NCBI GenBank assembly: GCA_018829485.1
Contig: JAHJTU010000055.1
Span: 1 to 8,319 of the forward strand
DNA from: Nanobdellota archaeon
GTDB lineage: Archaea; Nanobdellota; Nanobdellia; Pacearchaeales; UBA12030
Length of the DNA stretch: 8,319 nt
Direction: 5' to 3'
Part shown: positions 1 to 4,150 of the stretch, one piece after another
Layout: every line of letters begins with the position of its first letter
Numbering within the stretch: the first letter of the stretch is position 1
Notes under the pieces: generated by a model
The model's input: the letters and a program-made list of their open reading frames with translations, nothing else
Told to the model about the DNA's origin: nothing
Databases searched by the model: none
Position numbers and translations under genes: made by a program

Positions 1-14
1 GTTACTAAAACACC

Positions 15-467
15 CTATAACCAAAACAAAATACTCAACAATCCCAAGATAACAGCAACTTCAATTATATAACCAAGTAATATGAATTCATGCTTCATTT
101 TAAATCCAAAGTTCTCATGGAATGCATTCATCTTTTTGAAAAAAGCCATTTTCTTGAATTTGAATAGCCATGCAGAACCATCAATAGCATCAGGAAGAAT
201 AGCAAAAAATGCTCCAATAAAAACAGGCAAAAATCCTAATTTTAATGCAAAGTAAATTACAAATGCTAATCCAATAATAATATCAAACATAACAATATAC
301 CAATCTTTCCTAGTATACTGACTTTTTCTCTTAAAACTTCCAGTATCAATATGTGGCAATGCATCTAAAAGAAAATGAGAAAGAAATGCAATAATAGCAA
401 TAAGAAATAAATTACTAAGAGAATATCCAATTAATGTTCCAAGTAATGCATGTGCAAGGAATATCAT
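15..467 (-). CDS. DUF457/YdjM-like membrane-bound putative metal-dependent hydrolase
   Basis: This 150-aa protein is mostly hydrophobic, with about four membrane segments (roughly residues 2-30, 58-78, 80-95 and 127-149). Its polar residues fit the YdjM/DUF457 family of membrane-bound putative metal-dependent hydrolases: H6 in an HALLG start, the SHFLLDALPH block (H31, D35, H39), D61, LPD (D93), and later H117 and H126. These His/Asp residues would line a metal site at the membrane; family members are poorly characterised and the substrate is unknown. The length is normal to slightly short for the family. The ATG at 467 is the only sensible start because the H6 block follows at once, and an AT-rich box (488-499) lies about 26 bases upstream, which fits a leaderless mRNA. 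It lies downstream of the tRNA gene, separated by a terminator-like inverted repeat, so it is probably an independent transcript. Family assignment is fairly sure; the activity is inferred. Confidence 0.75.
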   Translation of the reverse strand: MIFLAHALLGTLIGYSLSNLFLIAIIAFLSHFLLDALPHIDTGSFKRKSQYTRKDWYIVMFDIIIGLAFVIYFALKLGFLPVFIGAFFAILPDAIDGSAWLFKFKKMAFFKKMNAFHENFGFKMKHEFILLGYIIEVAVILGLLSILFWL

Positions 468-487
468 TTTCTTTTGCTCTTTTCTAC

Positions 488-499
488 TTTATTTATTAG
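488..499 (-). promoter_or_regulatory. TATA-like box for the 15-467 gene
   Basis: On the minus strand this reads CTAATAAATAAA. It is centred about 26 bases before the ATG at 467, the spacing expected when transcription starts at the start codon. No Shine-Dalgarno sequence is obvious next to that ATG. The region is AT-rich throughout, so the exact box is uncertain. Confidence 0.4.
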
Positions 500-517
500 T
501 TTTTTCTTTTTAATAAT

Positions 518-583
518 TTTGGGATAAAAACCTTTTCTATCTTCTTTCGTGAACGTTTCTTTTCTTTGGGATAAAAACCTTTT
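518..583. repeat. Pair of 19-base direct repeats between tRNA gene and membrane-protein gene
   Basis: TTTGGGATAAAAACCTTTT occurs exactly at 518-536 and again at 565-583, 47 bases apart start to start. On the minus strand each copy reads AAAAGGTTTTTATCCCAAA, which resembles an archaeal promoter core (A-rich BRE-like stretch followed by TTTTTAT). They could be tandem promoters, a paired protein-binding site, or a local duplication. The copies lie in the non-coding stretch 468-603, which otherwise holds only the tRNA terminator and a TATA-like box. Confidence 0.6.
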
Positions 584-595
584 TTCTAAAAAAGG
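578..595. terminator. T-run with inverted repeat after tRNA-Leu
   Basis: CCTTTTTTCTAAAAAAGG is a perfect 8-bp inverted repeat with a two-base spacer. Read on the minus strand it places six T residues (588-593) about 10 bases after the tRNA 3' end, which is what archaeal RNA polymerase needs to terminate. The symmetry may let it work in either direction. It overlaps the end of the second 19-base direct repeat. Confidence 0.55.
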
Positions 596-649
596 GTTTT
601 AAGTGAGGGAGAAGGGATTCGAACCCTCGCAGGCACTAAGCCACTGGAT

Positions 650-668
650 TTCGTATCCTTAGAGAGAC
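650..668 (-). other. tRNA-Leu intron 2, 19 nt, canonical 37/38 site
   Basis: The minus-strand intron GTCTCTCTAAGGATACGAA lies between G37 and A38. The bulge-helix-bulge can be drawn as follows: outer helix CTGGA/TCCAG, 5' bulge AG^G, central helix CTTA with TACG (three of four pairs, one U-C mismatch), 3' bulge AA^A, and a short inner helix TCT/GGA. Cutting two bases into each bulge gives exactly the loop CTTAAGA. The outer helix only forms once intron 1 is gone, so ordered splicing is implied. The motif is relaxed, so the borders are inference. Confidence 0.6.
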
Positions 669-675
669 CTTAAGT

Positions 676-705
676 TTGACTTCTGATATCTTTTTTCTAT
701 CAGAA
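676..705 (-). other. tRNA-Leu intron 1, 30 nt, non-canonical site 30/31
   Basis: This intron sits within the anticodon stem, between G30 and A31. It forms a good bulge-helix-bulge: inner helix TCTGATA/TATCAGA (7 bp) around a GAAAAAAGA loop, 5' bulge GG^T, a perfect 4-bp central helix GACT/AGTC, and 3' bulge AA^A. The outer helix is weak, the HBh' type tolerated by broad-specificity archaeal splicing endonucleases. The predicted cuts join CTGG to ACTTAAG and restore the stem. The agreement of the cut rule with the reconstructed anticodon arm is the main evidence. Confidence 0.65.
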
Positions 706-760
706 CCAGTCCATTTGGCCACTCTGGCACTCCCTCATGCTTTATATCTCAGAATTATTG

Positions 761-769
761 CTTATAAAG
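761..769 (-). promoter_or_regulatory. TATA box of tRNA-Leu
   Basis: CTTTATAAG on the minus strand is centred about 29 bases upstream of the tRNA 5' end at 736, so transcription would start within a few bases of the mature end. The sequence is nearly palindromic (CTTATAAAG on the plus strand) but nothing on the plus strand needs a promoter here. Confidence 0.6.
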
Positions 770-784
770 TTTTTTGGTAGATAA

Positions 785-878
785 AAGTTCTGGTTTTCTT
801 GTAAGGTATTTTACTTAAAGCAAGAATTAAAGAAAACTAAAACCCGGTCTTGCCGAAGCAATACTGGGGAACATATGA
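785..878 (-). ncRNA. Candidate small RNA (or 15-codon leaderless micro-ORF)
   Basis: This is an island of higher GC between two genes, with its own BRE/TATA element (898-912) placing a start near 874-878. On the minus strand, hairpin 1 (868-843) is CCCAGTATTGC, a TTCG tetraloop, then GCAAGACCGGG: nine of eleven pairs with a C(UUCG)G cap, followed by TTTTAGTTTTC. Hairpin 2 (826-796) pairs TTCTTG with CAAGAA and TAAG with CTTA. The same transcript begins with an ATG (874-872) about 28 bases from the TATA centre, the spacing used by the leaderless genes here, and encodes MFPSIASARPGFSFL, ending at 827. I cannot tell which product is real. No C/D boxes or convincing H/ACA architecture are seen. 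The ends are approximate. Confidence 0.35.
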
Positions 879-897
879 CTATTATTGTGTATTTTAG

Positions 898-912
898 ATT
901 TAAATAAGTTTC
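898..912 (-). promoter_or_regulatory. BRE/TATA promoter upstream of candidate small RNA
   Basis: GAAACTTATTTAAAT on the minus strand is a BRE-like GAAACT joined to a TTATTTAAAT box. The same 15 bases occur at 3160-3174, where they precede the nucleotidase gene at leaderless spacing. No large gene starts within the next 150 bases, so the promoter should serve the RNA or micro-ORF at about 785-878. Confidence 0.6.
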
Positions 913-947
913 GATGAATAATTTTCAGGTTCTATTTCTTTTTTCCT

Positions 948-1532
948 TTACTTATGATGCTTATTATGTCCTGCATGATGTCCCTTATTTAATCTTATAG
1001 CAATATAAATCAAGACAACTAATGCTACTCCAAGAAGGACAAATCTTACAACATCACCTAATGCAGTCCAAGCTCTCATAGATGAAACAAGAATAAGCAA
1101 TGCTCCACCACCCATTAAGCCAGCACCAACAACATCTAATGAAAATAATAATGCTCCTACTGCAATAGCAATTAATCCAACAATCACAGCAACAATAAAG
1201 TAATTCTTAGCCCATTTTTCTCTTGCATCATTATAGTCTTTATTACATGTACTGCAATCAAAATCTACAAGACAGCCATATTCATCATATGTATAATTAA
1301 CCATGGCATTTCCTGAACCATAGCAATTATCAATCATAGCATCTAATTCTGGAGTTGCAGGGCATGTGTATTGTTCAGTCATTCTAACAGGAGTTGTTTT
1401 TGGATAATAACTTTCCTTGCAATAATCTTCATACATTGGCTCTTTATAGAAAAGCTGAATTCCATAAACAGAGAATAAAGTGAATATAATTATAATTGCA
1501 ATAATAAGAATAATATTTTTTGCACTTGCCAT
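948..1532 (-). CDS. Four-helix membrane protein with Cys-rich outer loop and His-rich tail
   Basis: I do not recognise a named family for this 194-aa protein. Residues 6-25 form a signal-anchor-like helix. Residues 31-109 form a polar loop with six cysteines (C38, C57, C70, C87, C93, C96; the last two as CSTC) and a possible N-glycosylation site at N79. Helices follow at about 111-130, 134-152 and 161-180, the second rich in Gly. The C-terminus ends with GHHAGHNKHH, five histidines in nine residues, which could bind metal. An even number of helices places both ends in the cytoplasm and the Cys loop outside, where disulfides are likely. The ATG at 1532 is supported by a TATA-like box centred about 23 bases upstream, and an N-terminal hydrophobic helix starts just after it. 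It is probably transcribed alone. A redox, metal or envelope role is possible, but the sequence does not decide this. Confidence 0.8.
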   Translation of the reverse strand: MASAKNIILIIAIIIIFTLFSVYGIQLFYKEPMYEDYCKESYYPKTTPVRMTEQYTCPATPELDAMIDNCYGSGNAMVNYTYDEYGCLVDFDCSTCNKDYNDAREKWAKNYFIVAVIVGLIAIAVGALLFSLDVVGAGLMGGGALLILVSSMRAWTALGDVVRFVLLGVALVVLIYIAIRLNKGHHAGHNKHHK

Positions 1533-1550
1533 AATAATATACTTTTTGGA

Positions 1551-1560
1551 AATTTAAAAA
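1551..1560 (-). promoter_or_regulatory. TATA box for the 948-1532 gene, overlapping a T-run
   Basis: TTTTTAAATT on the minus strand is centred about 23 bases before the ATG at 1532, implying a leaderless mRNA. Its five-T run lies just after the end of the adk operon (stop at 1580), so the same bases may also help terminate that transcript. Confidence 0.5.
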
Positions 1561-1579
1561 CCCATCTTTTAAGAATTTA

Positions 1580-1759
1580 TTAATCTAATGTATTTTCTAA
1601 ATTCTTACTAAGAGTTCTTATTGCTTCCATTCTCTTTTCCCATTCTGTTTTAGAAACAATTCTTGGTGTTGAACCATAACGAATTACTTCACAATCCTCA
1701 ATTGGAACATAATCTATATTATCTTCTGGCAAATAATTTTCTTGGTCTGTGTATGACAT
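1580..1759 (-). CDS. Small 59-aa acidic hypothetical protein downstream of adk
   Basis: An open frame of 59 codons starts at the ATG at 1759, 15 bases after the adk stop, and ends in TAA at 1580. The protein starts MSYTDQENYLPEDNIDYVPI. It has an acidic first third, one cysteine (C23), then IRYGSTPRIVSKTEWEKRM and a helical C-terminus (about residues 38-56). There is no membrane segment or zinc motif. I do not recognise the family. It is probably co-transcribed with adk, because no separate promoter is clear in the 15-base gap. No Shine-Dalgarno sequence is visible. The gene fills the only sizeable gap in the unit and its composition looks protein-like, with a Trp, varied residues and no low-complexity runs. 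Chance cannot be excluded at this length. Confidence 0.6.
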   Translation of the reverse strand: MSYTDQENYLPEDNIDYVPIEDCEVIRYGSTPRIVSKTEWEKRMEAIRTLSKNLENTLD

Positions 1760-1774
1760 ATTCTTAACAAAACA

Positions 1775-2398
1775 TTATCTTTTAAATATTTTCTTAATAT
1801 CTTCAAAAACCATTTTAGGTTTAGGTTCACCATTAATAATATGCACAATGCTCTTCTTCTTGTAAAGATTTAAAACAGGCAAAGTTTCTTTTCTGAAAAT
1901 GCTTAATCTTTTCTTTATTGCATCTGGTTTATCATCATCTCTTTGCACTAATTTGCCTTTGCATTTATCACAAATACTTTGTTTTTTTGGCTTTTTTGTT
2001 ATCACATTATAAATTTCCTTGCACTTAGAACATACTCTTCTTGCACTTAATCTTTCTATTGCTAAACTATCATCTATATCAATTAAGAAAATATAATCTA
2101 ATTTGATTTTTGCTTTTTCCAATGCCAAAGCTTGTATCATGCTTCTTGGAAAACCATCTAAGATAAATGATTGCAAGGATTTTATTTCATTAAGAATTAT
2201 TTTATTAGTAAGTTCATTTGGTGCAAGTTTTCCCGAATTTAATATTTCCTTGACTTTCTTTCCTAAGCTTGTGTGTTCCTTGGAAATTTTCCTTAATAAA
2301 TCACCCGCTGTTATTAATGGTATTTGATACTTTTCAGAAATAAGTTCACCTTGAGTTCCTTTTCCACTTCCTTGCTTTCCTAAAAGAATTATCTTCAT
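1775..2398 (-). CDS. adk: Adenylate kinase with zinc-type LID
   Basis: Adenylate kinase converts ATP + AMP to two ADP in the cytoplasm. The 207-aa protein has the P-loop GKQGSGKGTQ (residues 7-16), the AMP-site TAGDLLR (30-36), DGFPRS (81-86), and a LID with C123-x2-C126 and C143-x2-C146, which should hold structural zinc. QRDDDKPDAIKKRL (152-165) then supplies the conserved RDDD and arginine. This is the bacterial-type short adenylate kinase fold, not the separate archaeal AdkA type. The frame is open upstream to an ATG at 2455, but that would add 19 basic residues before the first beta strand and overlap the zinc-ribbon gene. The ATG at 2398 directly precedes KIILLGKQG and has GAGG at 2406-2403. 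The gene follows the zinc-ribbon and nucleotidase genes and precedes a 59-aa gene, and it is probably translated from one polycistronic mRNA. Confidence 0.95.
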   Translation of the reverse strand: MKIILLGKQGSGKGTQGELISEKYQIPLITAGDLLRKISKEHTSLGKKVKEILNSGKLAPNELTNKIILNEIKSLQSFILDGFPRSMIQALALEKAKIKLDYIFLIDIDDSLAIERLSARRVCSKCKEIYNVITKKPKKQSICDKCKGKLVQRDDDKPDAIKKRLSIFRKETLPVLNLYKKKSIVHIINGEPKPKMVFEDIKKIFKR

Positions 2399-2402
2399 CT
2401 TT

Positions 2403-2406
2403 CCTC
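2403..2406 (-). promoter_or_regulatory. Shine-Dalgarno for adk
   Basis: GAGG lies four bases before the ATG at 2398, within AAAGAGGAAAGATG and just after the zinc-ribbon stop at 2410. It decides the adk start against the longer frame beginning at 2455. It also shows that internal cistrons here can use SD-led initiation while first genes appear leaderless. Confidence 0.7.
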
Positions 2407-2409
2407 TTT

Positions 2410-2547
2410 TTATTTTTCTTTTGATGAACCTTTTCCTAAAAGTTTCTTCTGACAATTAGAACAATATGGTTTTCCTTTTATATATGTGCCTTTAAGTTTC
2501 TCCATAAATGTTTCATCTATTTCCTTATTGCATTCTGTACATCTCAT
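2410..2547 (-). CDS. 45-aa zinc-ribbon protein overlapping the nucleotidase gene
   Basis: This short frame encodes a protein starting MRCTECNKEIDETFMEKLKG and ending in a Lys/Ser-rich tail. C3-x2-C6 and C29-x2-C32 form a Cys4 zinc-ribbon-like pair of knuckles separated by about 22 residues containing a TYIKGKPYC strand. The ATG at 2547 lies inside the last codons of the nucleotidase gene (23-base overlap, different frame), and the stop at 2410 leaves 11 bases to the adk ATG. That tight packing suggests translational coupling in one operon. No partner or nucleic-acid target can be read from the sequence; RNA/DNA or protein binding is the usual role of such small ribbons. It is easily missed because of its size and because the over-long adk frame covers part of it. 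Confidence 0.75.
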   Translation of the reverse strand: MRCTECNKEIDETFMEKLKGTYIKGKPYCSNCQKKLLGKGSSKEK

Positions 2548-3139
2548 CTTCTAATCCTTGAATTTTTTCAACAATATCATTCCACGAATATACTCTTTTC
2601 ATATTCTCTGGCAAAGAATCTGATTTATCTAATTGATTCCAAGGCTGATTATATAATAAAACTTTTGTTCCATTCTCAGAACATTTTCTTGCAAAACTAA
2701 GATTATCATCAATATGAACTTTAACTTTTAATTCCTTGCATGCTTGTGCTTTTTCATATCCACTTTCTTCTTCATACCAAGGACTTGTGAAACATGCTTT
2801 GGAAAATTTATCTGGGAAATAATTAGAAAGCCATTCAATGCTTTTATCTTTAACAACTGAAGCTCTTGAAGTAATAACAACTAAATCATGTTTTTTGCTT
2901 AAAATATCAATTGCTTCTTGTGAACCTTCAACTGGTTGTATGTTTCTAAAATACTTACTATTGTAAAAATCAAAAACCCTTTCTAATGATTCTTCTTTTG
3001 TGCAATTCCAAATTTTCCATAAGTCAAATGAGTTAAATTGTTCTTTTTCAAAATTGGTATTATACTTATCATTATGGTATTTAATTAACTCTGGCAAAAC
3101 ACCTGCCAATACTCCATCTAAATCAACACCAATTATCAT
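2525..3139 (-). CDS. HAD-superfamily 5'(3')-deoxyribonucleotidase-like protein
   Basis: This 204-aa cytoplasmic protein has the HAD phosphatase motifs in order: DLDGVLAG with nucleophile D6 and D8, ITSR with T90/S91, lysine K130 in GYEKAQACKEL, and HIDDN with D144 and D145. The layout, with a small helical cap between motifs I and II (about residues 15-65), matches the NT5C-type 5'(3')-deoxyribonucleotidase family (PF06941), which dephosphorylates nucleoside monophosphates. Substrate specificity is inferred only. The start at 3139 is right for the motif I strand and lies about 26 bases after a BRE/TATA box, so the mRNA is probably leaderless. It heads a unit with the zinc-ribbon gene, adk and a 59-aa gene, so nucleotide-pool balance is a plausible common theme. 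Other HAD phosphatases with the same motifs are the main alternative. Confidence 0.85.
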   Translation of the reverse strand: MIIGVDLDGVLAGVLPELIKYHNDKYNTNFEKEQFNSFDLWKIWNCTKEESLERVFDFYNSKYFRNIQPVEGSQEAIDILSKKHDLVVITSRASVVKDKSIEWLSNYFPDKFSKACFTSPWYEEESGYEKAQACKELKVKVHIDDNLSFARKCSENGTKVLLYNQPWNQLDKSDSLPENMKRVYSWNDIVEKIQGLEDEMYRMQ

Positions 3140-3156
3140 AACAATAAAAAAGAAAG

Positions 3157-3174
3157 AAAATTTAAATAAGTTTC
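3157..3174 (-). promoter_or_regulatory. BRE/TATA promoter of the nucleotidase-adk unit
   Basis: The minus strand reads GAAACTTATTTAAATTTT, with the TATA core centred about 26 bases before the ATG at 3139. Fifteen bases of it are identical to the element at 898-912. It starts only about 11 bases after the stop of the regulator gene, so the two genes have separate promoters. Confidence 0.7.
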
Positions 3175-3185
3175 TTAATCTTTAC

Positions 3186-4007
3186 TTATTTAATTACTGC
3201 TCTGCTTAAAGGTGTTGCAGTTTTCCACATATTTTCAAATAAATGCTTTAATGTGGATGCAAAAAATTCTGTATTAAGCCATACTCCTGTATCATAATTT
3301 GGATGTACTTTATTATCATCCATTATCATAAAAAGTAATTCTCGGCCATCAATAATGCAGAATCTTGCTTTTGGTGAAGTAACATGCCTGACTTCTGCAA
3401 ATTTTGATAATTCTTTTGCTTCTTTTTCATTCTTCTTTGTAATTGGTGCTGCAATCCTTACTTTTATTCCTCTTGACTTGGCTTTTTTCAATGAAGCTTT
3501 TAATGATTCAAACTTTCTTCCAAGTCCTTCTTCTGTTGTTACAATAGAAATATCGTTTTCTGCATTTCTAACAAGACTATCTAAGTGATTGTATAAATTA
3601 TTCCTTCCTCTTAATGCTCCAGAAAAATCAGTTGGTTCAAAATACTTAATTCCTTGTTGATGCAATGCAGTTATATCCTTCAGCATATCACTTCCTTTGA
3701 GTTTCTCTAATTTATCAACCCTGTCTTTTGCTTCCTCATGCACATTCTTTTTTGACCTTTCAATAACTTCTTCTGGCTTAAGTGCAATAAACTTAATTGG
3801 CTTTCCAAGTTTCATTATAACAAATCCTCTCTTCTCTAAGCTTTCAAGAATGTCATAAGTTCTGCTTCTTGGTACATTACCTATATCACTTAATTCACCT
3901 GCAGTAGAAACACCCCTACTTAACAAAGCAGTCCAAATTCTCACCTCATAAAGATTAAGATTAAAAATTCTTCTTAATTGATTGAGAAGTTCTTCTTTCA
4001 CTATCAT
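3186..4007 (-). CDS. TrmB-family transcriptional regulator
   Basis: This 273-aa protein has an N-terminal winged helix-turn-helix (about residues 1-78) of TrmB type: LNLYEVRIWTALLSRG, then the TAGELSDIGNVPRSRTYDIL recognition region and a wing around GKPIKFIALKPEE. A charged helix (about 80-105), likely a dimerising coiled coil, follows. The C-terminal half (about 125-273) looks like the PLD-like fold of TrmB relatives, ending with CIIDGRELLFMIMDD and TGVWLNTEFF. TrmB proteins classically sense sugars and control transporters, but no sugar genes are present here, and many archaeal relatives have unknown ligands. The sensing half lacks a recognisable sugar-binding signature that I can point to. 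The ATG at 4007 has a TATA box about 26 bases upstream and no SD, so it is probably leaderless. The target genes cannot be read from the context. Confidence 0.88.
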   Translation of the reverse strand: MIVKEELLNQLRRIFNLNLYEVRIWTALLSRGVSTAGELSDIGNVPRSRTYDILESLEKRGFVIMKLGKPIKFIALKPEEVIERSKKNVHEEAKDRVDKLEKLKGSDMLKDITALHQQGIKYFEPTDFSGALRGRNNLYNHLDSLVRNAENDISIVTTEEGLGRKFESLKASLKKAKSRGIKVRIAAPITKKNEKEAKELSKFAEVRHVTSPKARFCIIDGRELLFMIMDDNKVHPNYDTGVWLNTEFFASTLKHLFENMWKTATPLSRAVIK

Positions 4008-4028
4008 TTTTAGGGTTGTGAAGCAAAA

Positions 4029-4045
4029 TATTTAAAGCTTTCTCA
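4029..4045 (-). promoter_or_regulatory. Proximal BRE/TATA promoter of the TrmB-family gene
   Basis: GAGAAAGCTTTAAATA on the minus strand combines a BRE-like GAAAGC with TTTAAATA, centred about 26 bases before the ATG at 4007. This gives a leaderless transcript. Confidence 0.65.
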
Positions 4046-4090
4046 GTTTTTGCTCCTCTTTTATTCTTAGAATCTTTTATCCCTTTATAG

Positions 4091-4102
4091 TTTATATACT
4101 TT
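4091..4102 (-). promoter_or_regulatory. Possible distal promoter of the TrmB-family gene
   Basis: AAAGTATATAAA on the minus strand is a strong TATA match about 85 bases before the ATG at 4007. It would start transcription near 4068 and give a leader of about 60 bases containing AGAGGAG but no ATG. It may be a second promoter or a regulator-binding region. Confidence 0.4.
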
Positions 4103-4117
4103 TCTGTGACTCCCTAA

Positions 4118-4150
4118 AACAGATAAAAAATATAGAAAAATATTAAAAAT
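4118..4150 (-). terminator. T-rich terminator region after ileS
   Basis: Directly after the ileS stop, the minus strand has three T-runs (TTTTT, TTTTT and TTTTTT) within about 30 bases, without a stable hairpin. This is the usual archaeal terminator form and separates ileS from the regulator gene. Confidence 0.6.

Larger units (their letters stand above)
604..736 (-). tRNA. tRNA-Leu(UAA), interrupted by two introns
   Basis: On the minus strand this is a class II tRNA. The acceptor stem GAGGGAG (736-730) pairs perfectly with CTCCCTC (611-605), and A73 is at 604; CCA is not encoded. T8 G9 follow, then a D-stem CCA/TGG with a GG-containing D-loop, a variable arm with GGC/GCC stem, and a T-arm with loop TTCGAAT. 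Between CTGG (positions 27-30) and TCCAG (39-43) there is far more sequence than a loop needs. Removing 676-705 and 650-668 leaves the anticodon arm CTGGA-CTTAAGA-TCCAG: 5 bp, U33, anticodon UAA (672-670) and G37. The mature RNA is 84 nt. A73 and the TGGC...GCC variable arm favour leucine over serine in archaea. A CGA triplet at 651-653 could mislead a scan into calling Ser(CGA), but no joint using it gives both U33 and a seven-base loop. The tRNA call is certain; the leucine identity and intron borders are strong inference. Confidence 0.88.

Noticed and set aside
651..653. Anticodon CGA, making the tRNA Ser(CGA) with one intron
   Set aside because: No single joint gives a 5-bp stem, a seven-base loop and U33 with this triplet, and A73 plus the variable arm fit archaeal leucine, not serine.
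843..868. Simple intrinsic terminator for the 948-1532 gene
   Set aside because: It is possible, but the separate BRE/TATA element between that gene and the hairpin makes an independent small transcript more likely; archaea normally terminate on T-runs without hairpins.
785..878. Box C/D or H/ACA guide RNA
   Set aside because: No C box (RUGAUGA) with a D box (CUGA) is present at suitable spacing, and the hairpins are too short and lack a pocket and kink-turn for an H/ACA guide.
2103..2327. Plus-strand open frame opposite adk
   Set aside because: It is a shadow of the adk coding sequence with no promoter or recognisable protein features. The same holds for plus-strand frames at 3000-3209, 3355-3588, 4431-4709, 6677-6889 and 7258-7443.
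2399..2455. N-terminal extension of adk by 19 residues
   Set aside because: The extension is Lys/Arg-rich, precedes the first beta strand of the fold, overlaps the zinc-ribbon gene and ignores a good GAGG before the ATG at 2398.
4104..4126. CTGT/ACAG hairpin in the ileS-regulator gap
   Set aside because: The stem is only about four pairs with a large loop; chance in AT-rich sequence is the simpler view.
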